Source of the DNA: Cyanobacteria bacterium RU_5_0
GTDB taxonomy: Bacteria > Cyanobacteriota > Cyanobacteriia > Elainellales > Elainellaceae
NCBI GenBank assembly: GCA_012033255.1
Contig: JAAUSF010000028.1
Span: 1 to 48,710, forward strand
Direction: 5' to 3'
DNA length: 48,710 nt
Shown: positions 1-8,800 of the stretch, one piece after another
Layout of the letters: each line of letters begins with the position of its first letter
How positions within the stretch are numbered: position 1 is the first letter of the stretch
Made by a program: the position numbers and the translations under genes
The notes under the pieces: generated by a model
Seen by the model: the letters and a program-made list of their open reading frames with translations, nothing else
What the model was told of the DNA's origin: nothing
The model's database searches: none

Positions 1-1
1 T

Positions 2-559
2 CCCTTCTTAGCAGGAAACTATCGGTTTAGACGGCTTTCTCACTTCAAAATTTCTGGCGATCGTCTAGAAAAACTGCCGCATCGTCGCTTGTTTCAATCA
101 AAAAAATATAATCCTATCCTTGGAGATGTAATTAGAGAATATCCAGAATTAGACGATGCCTTGATCGAATCAGAAGATTTTCAAAAAGTGACCTGGGAAT
201 TTTTCCAGTTTTGTCAGCTTTGTACCAATTTCAATGAAGTTGCTGTGCATCAAATTAGAACGACTGCAACATCTCAACAGATGGGTAATCCAGCCCCAGA
301 AGGAATTCATCGAGATGGAGTTGATCTGGTTGGCATTTTTTCTGTGAATCGAGCCGGCATTGAAGGGGGTGAAACCCATCTATATAAAACAAAACGTGAG
401 AACCCTGCCTTTACCAAAATTCTCAATCCAGGTGAGTTTTTAGTATTCAGAGATGATCAATATTTTCACTTCACCTCTCCTGTGAGTGCAAGTACATCTG
501 AGCAAGGTGTCCGGGATGTTTTTGTGTTCACTTGTCCCGGTTTATTCCCTCCAGAATAA
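2..559 (+). CDS. 2OG-Fe(II) dioxygenase family protein, 5' end outside window
   Basis: The frame is open to the left edge of the window, so the gene starts upstream and only its C-terminal ~185 residues are seen. The fragment fits the 2OG-Fe dioxygenase family that includes bacterial L-isoleucine hydroxylases. Visible signs are the LPHRRLFQS-KYNP stretch near the start, the iron-ligand pair in HRDGVD, a distal His in YFHFTSPV, and an Arg in RDVFVFT suited to binding 2-oxoglutarate. The expected reaction is hydroxylation of a free amino acid or a related small substrate with 2-oxoglutarate and O2, in the cytoplasm. The substrate cannot be read from the sequence. An internal TTG at 89 gives a shorter frame, but the homology-like residues before it (YRFRRLSHFKI) argue that it is not the real start. 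Confidence 0.8.
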   Translation, partial: PFLAGNYRFRRLSHFKISGDRLEKLPHRRLFQSKKYNPILGDVIREYPELDDALIESEDFQKVTWEFFQFCQLCTNFNEVAVHQIRTTATSQQMGNPAPEGIHRDGVDLVGIFSVNRAGIEGGETHLYKTKRENPAFTKILNPGEFLVFRDDQYFHFTSPVSASTSEQGVRDVFVFTCPGLFPPE

Positions 560-560
560 G

Positions 561-582
561 AGAATGTTGCATAAAACATTCT
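561..582. terminator. perfect 8-bp hairpin just after the dioxygenase stop
   Basis: AGAATGTT (561-568) and AACATTCT (575-582) form a perfect 8-bp inverted repeat around a 6-nt loop, one base after the stop codon. No T-tract follows, so it may slow or stabilise the transcript end rather than act as a classic intrinsic terminator. It is directly followed by a C-rich dispersed repeat. Confidence 0.35.
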
Positions 583-589
583 GCATTCG

Positions 590-615
590 CCCCCTAAATC
601 CCCCAATTCTGGGGG
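590..615. repeat. C-rich dispersed cyanobacterial repeat with CCCCC/GGGGG hairpin
   Basis: The stretch has a run of five C, TAAAT, then CCCCC-AATTCT-GGGGG, a 5-bp hairpin at 600-615. Sequences of this kind recur between genes in many cyanobacterial genomes. Only this one copy was noticed in the window. No function is assigned. Confidence 0.45.
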
Positions 616-678
616 CTTCGAGAGAAAAAACGGTAGCGATCGAGTTGCATTATCCTCAGAACTTGTAGGAGCCTTCTC

Positions 679-1938
679 ATGCCTGCTGACATTCAGTGGA
701 TACGGAACCACTTTCCATCCCTTGCCCATGAGATCAACGGTCAGCCGATCGTTTTCTTCGATGCACCAGGCGGAACCCAAGTCCCCAGAACAGTGATGCA
801 GGCAATCAGTGATTATTTGCTGAAGTCAAACGCGAATTCACATGGGGCATTTGTGACGAGTCAGCAAACCGATGCCTTGATGAACACTGCTCGACATATG
901 AGCGCGGCTCTCTTAGGATGTGCCGCAGATGAGGTTGTGTTTGGCGCGAACATGACGACGCTTACCTTTGCGTTGAGTCGAGCGATCGGGCGAGAACTGC
1001 AACCCGGTGATGAAATTATTGTCACTAAATTGGATCACTATGCCAATGTTTCTTCCTGGCAAGCGTTGGCAGAACGCGGGGTTGTGATTCATGCGGTTGG
1101 GTTCAATCCGGAAGACTGTACACTTAATCTCGCCGAGTTAGAGCAATTGCTGAATCAACGGACACGGCTAGTTGCTGTCGGGTATGCTTCTAATGCGGTT
1201 GGGACGATCAATGATGTGAAAACGATCGTGCAAATGGCGCACCAAGTCGGTGCATTGGTATATGTTGATGCTGTTCACTACGCTCCGCATGGTGCGATCG
1301 ATGTGCATTCACTCGACTGTGATTTTCTCACTTGTTCTGCATACAAATTCTTTGGTCCTCACGTCGGTATTTTATATGGAAAACAGGAACATTTAACGCG
1401 ACTCTCGCCGTATAAAGTACAGCCTGCTCCAACTGATGTTCCGTGCCGATGGGAAACCGGAACTCCGAACTATGAAGGATTAGCGGGTTTAGTTGAGTCA
1501 ATTCACTATCTGAGTGATCTGGGATACCACGTTTGCCCGACTTCTGAAAATCACCGTGCTGCAATCTTAGCCGCAATGGCAGCAATCCAGTCGTATGAGC
1601 AGGAATTGTCCCATGTGCTGATGGCAGGATTGTTGCAGATTCCAGGCTTAACAGTATACGGAATTACTGAGCCAGATCGCTTTCACTGGCGAACACCCAC
1701 GGTTGGAATTCGACTGAATGGGTACCCCCCTGACAAGATGGCAAAGCAGTTGGGCGATCGAGGAATTTTCACCTGGAACGGGAACTTTTATGCGCTTGGT
1801 GTCACTGAAACGCTAGGGCTTGAATCAAGCGGTGGACTGCTGCGGATTGGATTGGTTCATTACAACACGATCGAGGAAATTCAGTGTTTCCTGAAAGCGT
1901 TAGATGAAATTGTTGCACCATCTACTGTCTGCGCGTGA
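679..1938 (+). CDS. cysteine desulfurase-like PLP aminotransferase (class V)
   Basis: A 419-residue fold-type I PLP enzyme of the class V aminotransferase group, closest in pattern to the cysteine desulfurase-like family (TIGR01976 type) rather than canonical SufS or IscS. The PLP lysine is K223 in SAYKFFGPHVG. The cofactor-binding Asp is D197 in VDAVHYAPHG, and the N-terminal FFDAPGGTQVP and SHGAF motifs are typical. The expected reaction is Cys or selenocysteine desulfuration or a related C-S lyase step. No suf or isc partner lies nearby, so its role in Fe-S or sulfur metabolism is open. The ATG is preceded by a TAGGAG ribosome binding site about 8 bases upstream. Length matches the family. 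Confidence 0.85.
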   Translation: MPADIQWIRNHFPSLAHEINGQPIVFFDAPGGTQVPRTVMQAISDYLLKSNANSHGAFVTSQQTDALMNTARHMSAALLGCAADEVVFGANMTTLTFALSRAIGRELQPGDEIIVTKLDHYANVSSWQALAERGVVIHAVGFNPEDCTLNLAELEQLLNQRTRLVAVGYASNAVGTINDVKTIVQMAHQVGALVYVDAVHYAPHGAIDVHSLDCDFLTCSAYKFFGPHVGILYGKQEHLTRLSPYKVQPAPTDVPCRWETGTPNYEGLAGLVESIHYLSDLGYHVCPTSENHRAAILAAMAAIQSYEQELSHVLMAGLLQIPGLTVYGITEPDRFHWRTPTVGIRLNGYPPDKMAKQLGDRGIFTWNGNFYALGVTETLGLESSGGLLRIGLVHYNTIEEIQCFLKALDEIVAPSTVCA

Positions 1939-2012
1939 GGGAACAGGGAATCGCACTTGATAAACTAATCGACGTTGAAGTTGCGGATCGCTCGAATGGG
2001 TGAAGTCGTAGG

Positions 2013-2047
2013 GATGAAGGATGAAGGATGAAAGATGAAAGATGAGA
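2013..2047. repeat. short tandem repeat, 7-bp unit GATGAAG/A
   Basis: Five near-identical 7-bp units (GATGAAG, GATGAAG, GATGAAA, GATGAAA, GATGAGA) lie between the PLP enzyme and the end of recN. They belong to the heptamer-type short tandem repeats common in filamentous cyanobacteria. The surrounding gap of about 120 bases holds nothing else I can name. Confidence 0.75.
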
Positions 2048-2058
2048 TCAGCGTGTTG

Positions 2059-3945
2059 CTAATCGGAGGTGGAACGACTTGCTTTGGTGCGCGTTGGTTT
2101 GGAGGGAGAGTCGAGAGGGGGTTTGGGTGGCATGGATTGAAGGCGAGTTTGGGCAGCTTGAGCCAATAGGGATTCGGCAAATGCGATCGCCTCTTGATCG
2201 GATTTGCCGCCTGCCAGTTGTGCCAATTCTTCGCGTCGCTGCTTTTCATCAAGTGGCGTGACTCGCACGACCGTCCGGACTTCATCGGAGGTGGGGGTTG
2301 AGCCGTTGATGGGTTCTTCCTCAGATGAGGCACGTTTGGCTTTGCCGCGTCCTCGTTTTGGGGTGGCACCATTATTTGCCGAATTATTTGCCGAATCGAT
2401 GACTTCTTTGCCAACCCGGAAATGATGATCTGCCATTGCCGCAACGATCGGCTGGTGAGTCACACACATGACTTGATGACGGCGGCTGAGTTGATGCAGC
2501 TTTTCAGCGATCGCCTGTGCCACTCGCCCGGATACTCCGACATCAATTTCGTCAAATACCATCGTGCCGACAGAATCCACCAGGGAGAAGCAGGCTTTGA
2601 GTGCTAGCAGGAAACGGCTCATCTCACCTCCAGACGCAATGTCAGTTAAGGGTTGGAGCGGTTCACCTGGGTTGGGACTGAACAAGAAAGTAATGCGATC
2701 GGCTCCGGTAGCGGTCGGTGTGCAAGCGGTGATATCCACTTTGAATTGCACTTTATCCATTGCCAGAGGCTTGAGTTCTTTGATGAGTAACGTTTCTAGC
2801 TCTTGCGCCGTCACTTGCCGCTGTTGAGTTAGCTTAGCACAGGTATCATTGAGTTCTATCAGACGGTCTTGATAATTTTTCTCCAAGATTTCCAACGATT
2901 GACCACTGCCGCTTAATTCTTCGAGTTCGCGTTGGACTTGCTGGCTATGGGCGATCGCTTCCGCCAATGTAGGACCATACTTTTTGCAAATCTGCTTCAA
3001 TTGGATGATCCGTTCTTCGACCTCTTGCAGCCGTTCCGGATCGGTTTCCAGACTTTCCCCATAAGCATTGATTTCTCGTCCCGCCTCCTGAACTTGGGCT
3101 AACGCCTCACTCACCATATCCAAAATCGGCTGCAACTGCGTATCATAGCGAATCATATCTGAAAGGAAATTCTCAGCTTTACCCAACAGGTCTGCACAAG
3201 CCTCAGCACCACTGTCATTTTGGTAAAGTGCCTGATAGACCTGATAGCTCTGCTGCTGGAGTTCTACACTGTGGCTGAGGCGTTGCCGCTCTTGCTCTAA
3301 ATGGTTTAACTCATCTGGATCGCTGAGAGTAGCCGCATTCAGTTCTTTTGCTTGATATTCAAATAGATCAAGTTGTTGTAGCCGTTGCTGTTCAAATTGA
3401 CGCCGTTTTTCGAGCAGTTTGAGCGCCTGCTGCGTGGCGACATAACTGTCTGTTACTCCCTCGCGCTGTTCCACTAATTCAGCCCCACCAAATGCATCCA
3501 ACCATTCCAGTTGTAAGTTTGGCTGTCCCAATTGCATCGTTTGCCCCTGAGCCGTGATTTCAAGGAGACGATCGCGCAACGACTCCATCTGCTGTTTGTT
3601 GACCAATACTCCATTCACTCTGGAGCGGCTCCGAACATTCCCTCGGTTGGCGGTTAGCTCTCGACTACACACCAACACCATGTCATCGACAAGTTCAATT
3701 TGCTGTTCCGCCAGCCACGCAATCAATCCAGGATCAAGATCAAACGTAGCCTCGATCACGGCTCGTTCTGTTCCTGTTCGGATAGCTCGACTGGTTGCCT
3801 TTCCGCCTAGCGCCGCATCCAGCGCATCTAGAATAATTGACTTTCCCGCACCCGTCTCTCCCGTCAGGACATTCAGCCCCGCACCGAGTTCGAGATCGAG
3901 GCGGTCAACCAGGGCAAAGTTTTCAATCTGGAGAGAGATCAACAT
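2059..3945 (-). CDS. recN: DNA repair protein RecN
   Basis: An SMC-like ATPase of double-strand break repair that helps hold and process broken ends for RecA. It starts MLISLQIENFALVDRLDLEL with Walker A GETGAGKS at residues 29-36. Long Gln/Glu-rich coiled-coil arms follow, then the ABC-type signature SGGEMSRFLLALK, Walker B VFDEIDVGVSG and the VTHQPIVAA switch region. At 628 residues it is longer than the usual 550-590. The excess is a low-complexity Asn/Lys/Glu-rich insert after HHFRVGKEV and a Pro/Ser/Thr/Lys-rich tail after the conserved AIAFAESLLAQA. Both extensions are probably disordered. It is divergent from the ABC ATPase gene, with a 185-base shared upstream region. Confidence 0.95.
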   Translation of the reverse strand: MLISLQIENFALVDRLDLELGAGLNVLTGETGAGKSIILDALDAALGGKATSRAIRTGTERAVIEATFDLDPGLIAWLAEQQIELVDDMVLVCSRELTANRGNVRSRSRVNGVLVNKQQMESLRDRLLEITAQGQTMQLGQPNLQLEWLDAFGGAELVEQREGVTDSYVATQQALKLLEKRRQFEQQRLQQLDLFEYQAKELNAATLSDPDELNHLEQERQRLSHSVELQQQSYQVYQALYQNDSGAEACADLLGKAENFLSDMIRYDTQLQPILDMVSEALAQVQEAGREINAYGESLETDPERLQEVEERIIQLKQICKKYGPTLAEAIAHSQQVQRELEELSGSGQSLEILEKNYQDRLIELNDTCAKLTQQRQVTAQELETLLIKELKPLAMDKVQFKVDITACTPTATGADRITFLFSPNPGEPLQPLTDIASGGEMSRFLLALKACFSLVDSVGTMVFDEIDVGVSGRVAQAIAEKLHQLSRRHQVMCVTHQPIVAAMADHHFRVGKEVIDSANNSANNGATPKRGRGKAKRASSEEEPINGSTPTSDEVRTVVRVTPLDEKQRREELAQLAGGKSDQEAIAFAESLLAQAAQTRLQSMPPKPPLDSPSKPTRTKASRSTSD

Positions 3946-4051
3946 GGATTAGAGGGCGATCGACTGAGGAACAGAATGATCTACCCCTTCAGTGTATCGG
4001 AAGGATCGCTGTAAGTCGCTCTATGATATTTTGGGAAGACTCTGGGAAGAA

Positions 4052-4074
4052 AACGGCGAAAACTCCCCGCCGTT
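4052..4074. other. 7-bp GC-rich hairpin in the recN/ABC ATPase intergenic region
   Basis: AACGGCG (4052-4058) pairs perfectly with CGCCGTT (4068-4074) around a 9-nt loop, 56 bases before the GTG start of the ABC ATPase gene. It lies in the divergent promoter region between recN and that gene. It could be a 5' UTR structure. No clear -10/-35 pair can be assigned. Confidence 0.3.
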
Positions 4075-4130
4075 AAATTCTTTCCCGTCTCGATCTCCCC
4101 AAAACATTTACTAAGCCAGAAAAATCGATC

Positions 4131-5402
4131 GTGGCACAGGTTGTTCTAGAAAACATTTACAAAAGCTTTCCTCGTCGGCAAGGTGAACGAGTCGATCGCC
4201 CGACTCCAAAATCCGAACATGCAGAAACGGCTGATCCTGGCTCAACCACCACCGTTAATGTCTTGCGACGGATCACCTTGACCGTGGCAGATGGCGAATT
4301 CATGGTGCTGGTCGGTCCCTCTGGCTGTGGCAAAAGCACCCTGCTTCGCCTGATTGCTGGTTTAGAACCCCCAACAGGTGGCAACATTTGGGTCGGCGAT
4401 CGTCTCGTCAATCCCCTGCCACCGAAACAGCGCGACATTGCAATGGTCTTCCAGAGCTATGCTCTCTATCCGCATATGACGGTGTATGACAATTTAGCAT
4501 TCGGGCTACGACGAACGAGGCGAAAGGGGTGGGGAGATGAGGGGAGGGGGAGAGGGGGAGAGGGATTAAAACACTACTTGCCTAAGTCGATTCGCGCTTG
4601 GCTAGAGCAAGAACGGGCGATCGATCATCGCATTCATACCGTTGCCCAAATGCTTCAGATTGAAGAACTGCTCGATCGCTTCCCCAAGCAGCTATCAGGG
4701 GGTCAAAAACAGCGAGTCGCATTAGGTCGGGCGATGGCGCGAAATCCGCAGGTGTTTCTTATGGATGAGCCGTTGTCAAACTTGGATGCCAAATTGCGGA
4801 CGGAAACGCGAACTCAGATTGTCAATTTGCAGCGAAAGCTAGGGACGACCACAATTTATGTCACGCATGATCAAACAGAAGCCATGACAATGGGCGATCG
4901 CATTGCGGTCATGAACGCCGGACAAATTCAGCAGGTAGCGCGTCCGTTAGACCTTTACAACCATCCGGCAAATCGCTTTGTGGCAGAGTTTATTGGTTCG
5001 CCGCCAATGAATTTTCTATCGGTACAGGTGAAAGCCCCTCTGTTAATTCAGCATTCGCACTTTCGGTTAACCTTGCCTGAAGGATGGGAATCAAGGCTGC
5101 AACCGCATGATGGACGATCGCTCACTTTGGGTATCCGTCCAGAACACCTGATCATCAGCCCACCTGCACCCAAAAATCTTCCGGTTCGAGTCGAGCGAGT
5201 TGAAGCCTTGGGCAGCGAAACGTATTTAACGGTCAGACCGACGGAGATGACCGAGACTGAGATTGAAATTAGGGAGGCATCACCGCTTCAAGTTCGGATT
5301 GAACCCGATCGCCCTGTTGTCATCGGTGAAACGATTTGGTTAGCGGTATCACCCGATAAAATTCACCTGTTTGATCCCGCTAGCAGAGAGGCGATCGTCT
5401 AA
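4131..5402 (+). CDS. ABC transporter ATP-binding protein, MalK/UgpC type
   Basis: Cytoplasmic ATPase subunit of a carbohydrate-type importer, 423 residues. Visible motifs are Walker [11 protein letters not shown]-loop [16 protein letters not shown], signature [14 protein letters not shown], Walker [18 protein letters not shown]-loop [12 protein letters not shown] and a C-terminal TOBE/MalK regulatory region containing LGIRPEHL. The start is GTG at 4131, giving [13 protein letters not shown]. No permease or binding-protein gene is adjacent, so this is a solo ATPase that may serve several sugar permeases. Two insertions are unusual: a Ser/Thr/Pro stretch after KSFPRRQ, and a Gly/Arg-rich stretch after GLRRTRR coded by a purine-only tract (about 4518-4564). 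Sugar specificity cannot be assigned. Confidence 0.92.
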   Translation: MAQVVLENIYKSFPRRQGERVDRPTPKSEHAETADPGSTTTVNVLRRITLTVADGEFMVLVGPSGCGKSTLLRLIAGLEPPTGGNIWVGDRLVNPLPPKQRDIAMVFQSYALYPHMTVYDNLAFGLRRTRRKGWGDEGRGRGGEGLKHYLPKSIRAWLEQERAIDHRIHTVAQMLQIEELLDRFPKQLSGGQKQRVALGRAMARNPQVFLMDEPLSNLDAKLRTETRTQIVNLQRKLGTTTIYVTHDQTEAMTMGDRIAVMNAGQIQQVARPLDLYNHPANRFVAEFIGSPPMNFLSVQVKAPLLIQHSHFRLTLPEGWESRLQPHDGRSLTLGIRPEHLIISPPAPKNLPVRVERVEALGSETYLTVRPTEMTETEIEIREASPLQVRIEPDRPVVIGETIWLAVSPDKIHLFDPASREAIV

Positions 5403-5414
5403 AAATCACGAAGA

Positions 5415-5496
5415 TATAGCTGTAGTCAGCTAAGTTAGGATAGGGACACTTTTGTGGGGCGGCTTCGCCGCCCCACAAAAGTGTCCTAACCAATAG
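5415..5496. mobile_element. MITE-like hairpin element, copy 1 (right end lost)
   Basis: The left end TATAGCTGTAGTCA (5415-5428) matches the end of a second copy at 16046. The core is a perfect 20-bp hairpin, arms 5444-5463 and 5467-5486, with loop TTC. The outer right inverted repeat present in copy 2 is missing here, so this copy is truncated or decayed after CCTAACCAATA. It sits between the ABC ATPase and a 37-residue membrane peptide gene and could act as a terminator for the former. No transposase is present in the window. Confidence 0.7.
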
Positions 5497-5511
5497 ATTT
5501 TAGGGCACAGT

Positions 5512-5625
5512 ATGGAAAACACAGGTTGGTTAGATTGGGCGATCGGGGGAGTGGCGATCGTCATTCTCATAGGCGGGTTGATCATGTTACTGAGTGGTGT
5601 TTCAGCCATGAATCAGAAGAAGTAG
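5512..5625 (+). CDS. 37-residue single-span membrane peptide
   Basis: An ATG-started frame of 37 residues, MENTGWLDWAIGGVA at the N-terminus, a continuous hydrophobic span at about residues 10-32, and a basic end MNQKK. The shape (short polar N-terminus, one helix, positive C-terminus) is that of the small single-helix subunits found in thylakoid complexes. It matches none that I recognise by sequence, such as PsbX, PetN or NdhP. No strong ribosome binding site is seen. It follows the MITE-like hairpin directly and converges on the membrane protein gene at 5660. A chance frame is possible. Confidence 0.45.
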   Translation: MENTGWLDWAIGGVAIVILIGGLIMLLSGVSAMNQKK

Positions 5626-5659
5626 AACCGGCTTCATGAATCAGCTTGAAAATACTGCA

Positions 5660-6079
5660 TCACAACCACTGCCCCCCGAAAAACCGCCATCGGGGAAAGA
5701 AGATTCGCATTACGGTTTGAGAAACAGTAAACATCACTACCCAAACCAAACTGTAATGCACGATGTAAACGCCCACAGAAATCTCATCCTGCGGGACTCC
5801 TGGCAACGGGATAAGATTAAATAAGATACCAAAAAATAATCCTTCCCAGATTCCTGCAATTAGTTGTAGAGCAGCAGGCCAGTCATGATCCCATCGATAT
5901 TGCTGAAGATAATTGTAGAGACTATCCCAGACCATTCCAAAAGCCGCGATGTAGATCAGTACGACAAAAAACACAGGATTAGCGCCACTAAACACAAAAA
6001 AGGGCAGGGATATCAGTGAGCCAACAACCGCAAAAAGCAGAATTCGAGTTTGCCAGCGACCAAAGAGCGTAGGAGTCAT
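5660..6079 (-). CDS. small integral membrane protein, unknown function
   Basis: 139 residues with about four hydrophobic segments: residues ~12-32 (ILLFAVVGSLISLPFFVF), ~36-52, ~70-92 and ~103-125. I do not recognise the family. It is the last gene of a minus-strand run with the two FHA-domain genes upstream, separated from the FHA-flavoprotein gene by 41 bases that contain T-rich short repeats. Co-transcription with those genes is plausible, which would place it as a membrane partner, but nothing in the sequence shows this directly. Confidence 0.75.
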   Translation of the reverse strand: MTPTLFGRWQTRILLFAVVGSLISLPFFVFSGANPVFFVVLIYIAAFGMVWDSLYNYLQQYRWDHDWPAALQLIAGIWEGLFFGILFNLIPLPGVPQDEISVGVYIVHYSLVWVVMFTVSQTVMRIFFPRWRFFGGQWL

Positions 6080-6082
6080 GGG

Positions 6083-6115
6083 GAGTTTTGAATTTTAAGT
6101 TTTGAGTTTTGAGTT
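6083..6115. repeat. T-rich short tandem repeat, GAGTTTT-like units
   Basis: Repeating units GAGTTTT / GAATTTT / AAGTTTT / GAGTTTT separate the FHA-flavoprotein and membrane protein genes. They are of the same class as the CAAAATT units upstream of recG. Confidence 0.6.
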
Positions 6116-6120
6116 CTCTC

Positions 6121-8085
6121 TCAGTTAGGTGGCGTATTGAAGACCCAATTGAGCCATTGAATGCAGGAATTGATGCCGTTGATATGGTGGAGTCCGGGGG
6201 CACGAGCGGCAGCAAGACTATCGACGGCTTTGAGGGCAGCAAATTGCAAGCCAAGGAAGCTATCTACGGCGGCATAGGGTCCTCCTAATGTCATGGCACC
6301 TGCGGTGTGCATTCGTCCGTGACCGGAGCGCATCTCGACTAGTTCAAAATCATTTGCAACGGCTAAGCGACCGAGGGGATTAATCGGCAGATTGTATTGA
6401 GTGACCATATCATCCAGCAGAGGATTGGTTTTGACTTTGGCATCTAAGCCTGTTGCGTCGATAATGAAGTCAGCTTGCAGTTGAATTTTGCCTTTGAAGT
6501 CGCGTTCTTTAATGTAAGTGACGGTGCCGCCTTGTCCATCGGGTTCGACTCGTTCAACTTCACCAAAAACGATTTGATACCAGCCTGCGGCGATTCCCTC
6601 TTGGCTGATCTGTTGCCAGTCAAGGCGATCGGCAGTTGTTGTTCCGCCCCAATCAGTCAGGAGCCGTTGCCGTTCTTGAGGGCTAGCGGCTTCTAGCATG
6701 ACGCGCAAATCACCGCCCCAGCAGGCTTTGGGCCAGTTAAACGGTTGCAGTTCATAATGGTTTTTGACGGTGCGTTGGGCTTTGCCGAATGTGTTGCCCT
6801 GGGGTTTAGGCGATCGCAACAAGTGTAGCAATGCAATCTTCGGATTCTTCTTGCGGGCTTCGTGGATGCGCTGCACAATTCGGGAAGCAACAATTCCTCG
6901 TCCTCGAATCATCACCGTGCCACCACGACGCTCTAGCTCTTGATAGACGTGTTCGTGCTCTTCGTAAGCATTGATAACCGTTTTGAAATCGTTAGTCGCT
7001 TCCCGATAATCTTGAAGATCTTGCAAGATTTGAATGCCGGGATAGCCGATCGCCAGGTGAACATACCGCGCCACAATGAAGCCATGATCTCGTCGATTAG
7101 AAGTGGAGCGAGAGTAAGCGATTACGTAGCGTCCATCATCGGTCTTGCGGATGGCGCGAATCCGTCCGGGCTGATACATCTGATGCCAGCCAATTCGAGC
7201 GGCTTCTCGATCGATCGACGCAAACACATTTCCCGATCGCGGTGTATAGGTTTCGGCAAAGGTCGGTTCACCAAACACTTGCCACAGATGTTTAATCGAG
7301 TCGCCCATTCGCCCCTGAGAGAAATCATGCCACGCCTCGCGGAAGGCATAACTGGGAAAGCCCCAAATGTTATCAGGGCAAGAATCAGAATTCGATCGTA
7401 GCCGTTCATGCGGCGGAATTTGCGAATTTAAGCAGAGGCGTTGATAACGGGCATAAGGCTTACTTTCAATCCCTGGTGCCACAATTTGATTCACTCGGAC
7501 TCCGCCAACTCGCAGCAAATCGACCCAGACAAAACTACCAAGCCCTGCCCCCAATGCGGCATAATCAAATTCTTGGATTGGCAATCGAGTGTTCATTAAG
7601 TCTCGCAGCGAGACGTGCTGAGATTGAAAGAACGGAGGCGGAAAGGCAGGACCCGATGGCGAAGCGATCGGTTGAGGTGGTAATGCGGCAACGGGTTCGT
7701 CTGTTTCTGGATGGAACAGAATCGTGGAGCTTCTGGGGGCGGGGGCAGGAGCAGGAGCAATGGCAGCGAGTGTGACAGTAATTTGATACGGACCAATTTG
7801 GATCGTATCCCCGTTTGCCAGAAAACTGCGCCCTTGACGATTACCGTTCACCACCACACCATTCGCGCTGTTTTGATCCGTAATCACAACGCCGGAACCA
7901 TCCGGCTCAATGAGCGCATGAAACCGGGACACCTGACCGCTATCCAATACAATGCGGGCAACTCGTTGATCGTTCAAGGTGCTGGGCATCCGAGCAAACT
8001 CACGCCCAAATGCCACTGGCAGAGTTAAGGTGGGCGATCGTCTTTCTCCTGTCGCCGGATCATCCCAACTCAATTGAATTTGCAT
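6121..8085 (-). CDS. FHA domain fused to FAD/NAD(P)-binding oxidoreductase
   Basis: 654 residues from the ATG at 8085 (MQIQLSWDD). This ATG has an AGGAAAG stretch upstream and is preferred to an earlier in-frame codon at 8118. An N-terminal FHA domain (about residues 10-100) shows GREFARM, SRFHALIE and NSANGVVVNG, so it should bind phosphothreonine peptides. After a Pro/Ala linker comes a flavoprotein-like part: ALGAGLGSFVWVDLLR near residue 180, a second Rossmann motif RGRGIVASRIV, and FIIDATGLDAKV, typical of FAD enzymes of the flavin monooxygenase type. Substrate unknown. It lies 43 bases downstream of a second FHA gene, suggesting one operon controlled by a Ser/Thr kinase signal. Identification of both halves is firm; catalysis is inferred. 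Confidence 0.85.
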   Translation of the reverse strand: MQIQLSWDDPATGERRSPTLTLPVAFGREFARMPSTLNDQRVARIVLDSGQVSRFHALIEPDGSGVVITDQNSANGVVVNGNRQGRSFLANGDTIQIGPYQITVTLAAIAPAPAPAPRSSTILFHPETDEPVAALPPQPIASPSGPAFPPPFFQSQHVSLRDLMNTRLPIQEFDYAALGAGLGSFVWVDLLRVGGVRVNQIVAPGIESKPYARYQRLCLNSQIPPHERLRSNSDSCPDNIWGFPSYAFREAWHDFSQGRMGDSIKHLWQVFGEPTFAETYTPRSGNVFASIDREAARIGWHQMYQPGRIRAIRKTDDGRYVIAYSRSTSNRRDHGFIVARYVHLAIGYPGIQILQDLQDYREATNDFKTVINAYEEHEHVYQELERRGGTVMIRGRGIVASRIVQRIHEARKKNPKIALLHLLRSPKPQGNTFGKAQRTVKNHYELQPFNWPKACWGGDLRVMLEAASPQERQRLLTDWGGTTTADRLDWQQISQEGIAAGWYQIVFGEVERVEPDGQGGTVTYIKERDFKGKIQLQADFIIDATGLDAKVKTNPLLDDMVTQYNLPINPLGRLAVANDFELVEMRSGHGRMHTAGAMTLGGPYAAVDSFLGLQFAALKAVDSLAAARAPGLHHINGINSCIQWLNWVFNTPPN

Positions 8086-8128
8086 AGCGCTCACTTTCCT
8101 CGCTGAAGTCTCGCACAATCCAGATTAC

Positions 8129-8800
8129 TTATCGCTCTGTTACAAACAGCACACTTTGTGCAGATGCCAGAGACGTACCACACCAGGCACAGCCCCGTTC
8201 TAAATATTCGTAAGACGACACTCGATGGCACTTAGGACACTGTAAGCCATAAGGAAGATCTACCGGTGGCGGAACAGGCAGACGAGGCGCAACAGGTTGG
8301 GGAGCAACAGCATAGGGGGCAAGAGGTTGAGGGGCAATAGGTTGAGGGACGGAAGGCTGAGAGGCGATCGGATGAGCCACTGGCTGAGAAGGGGGAATAG
8401 GCTGAGGAAAGGCAGCGGGCTGAGGAGGGGGAACGGGGTGAAAAGGCGTAACCACAGTCGGAGCTAGCGCAGACACGATCGACTTTACTTTCATCTCTAA
8501 CTGCCCAAGCACAATAATCGATCCTTGATGCAAAACAGCGGCACTGTAAGTTACTCGCTGGCGATCGACAAATGGCGGATTGGAATCCCGCAGATTCCGG
8601 AGATAAAACCCGTTGTGGTACGAATCAAAAAAAATTTCGACATGCAATCCCGAAACTGTAGGATGTTGCACGATCAAATCACATCGAACTGGATCGCGTC
8701 CTATGCGAATCGTTCCAGGACTTTTGCTAGGCTGTTGGTCTGTAATCATTTGAGTTCTAACCTGACCCGCCTCTACCCATTCCAGCGTTAATTCGTTCAT
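8129..8800 (-). CDS. FHA domain protein with C-terminal zinc ribbon
   Basis: 223 residues. The N-terminal FHA domain (about 25-105) has IRIGRDPVRCDLIV, SGLHVEIFF and LRNLRDSNPPFVD, with the SxxH core that reads phosphothreonine. The middle (about 115-180) is a Pro/Gln/Ala repeat (QPIAPQPLAP-like units), probably a flexible spacer. The end has CPKCHR and CAWCG, four cysteines that could bind one zinc. It is the first gene of the minus-strand run that continues into the FHA-flavoprotein gene. It probably acts as a phospho-dependent adaptor; partners are not visible. Confidence 0.85.
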   Translation of the reverse strand: MNELTLEWVEAGQVRTQMITDQQPSKSPGTIRIGRDPVRCDLIVQHPTVSGLHVEIFFDSYHNGFYLRNLRDSNPPFVDRQRVTYSAAVLHQGSIIVLGQLEMKVKSIVSALAPTVVTPFHPVPPPQPAAFPQPIPPSQPVAHPIASQPSVPQPIAPQPLAPYAVAPQPVAPRLPVPPPVDLPYGLQCPKCHRVSSYEYLERGCAWCGTSLASAQSVLFVTER

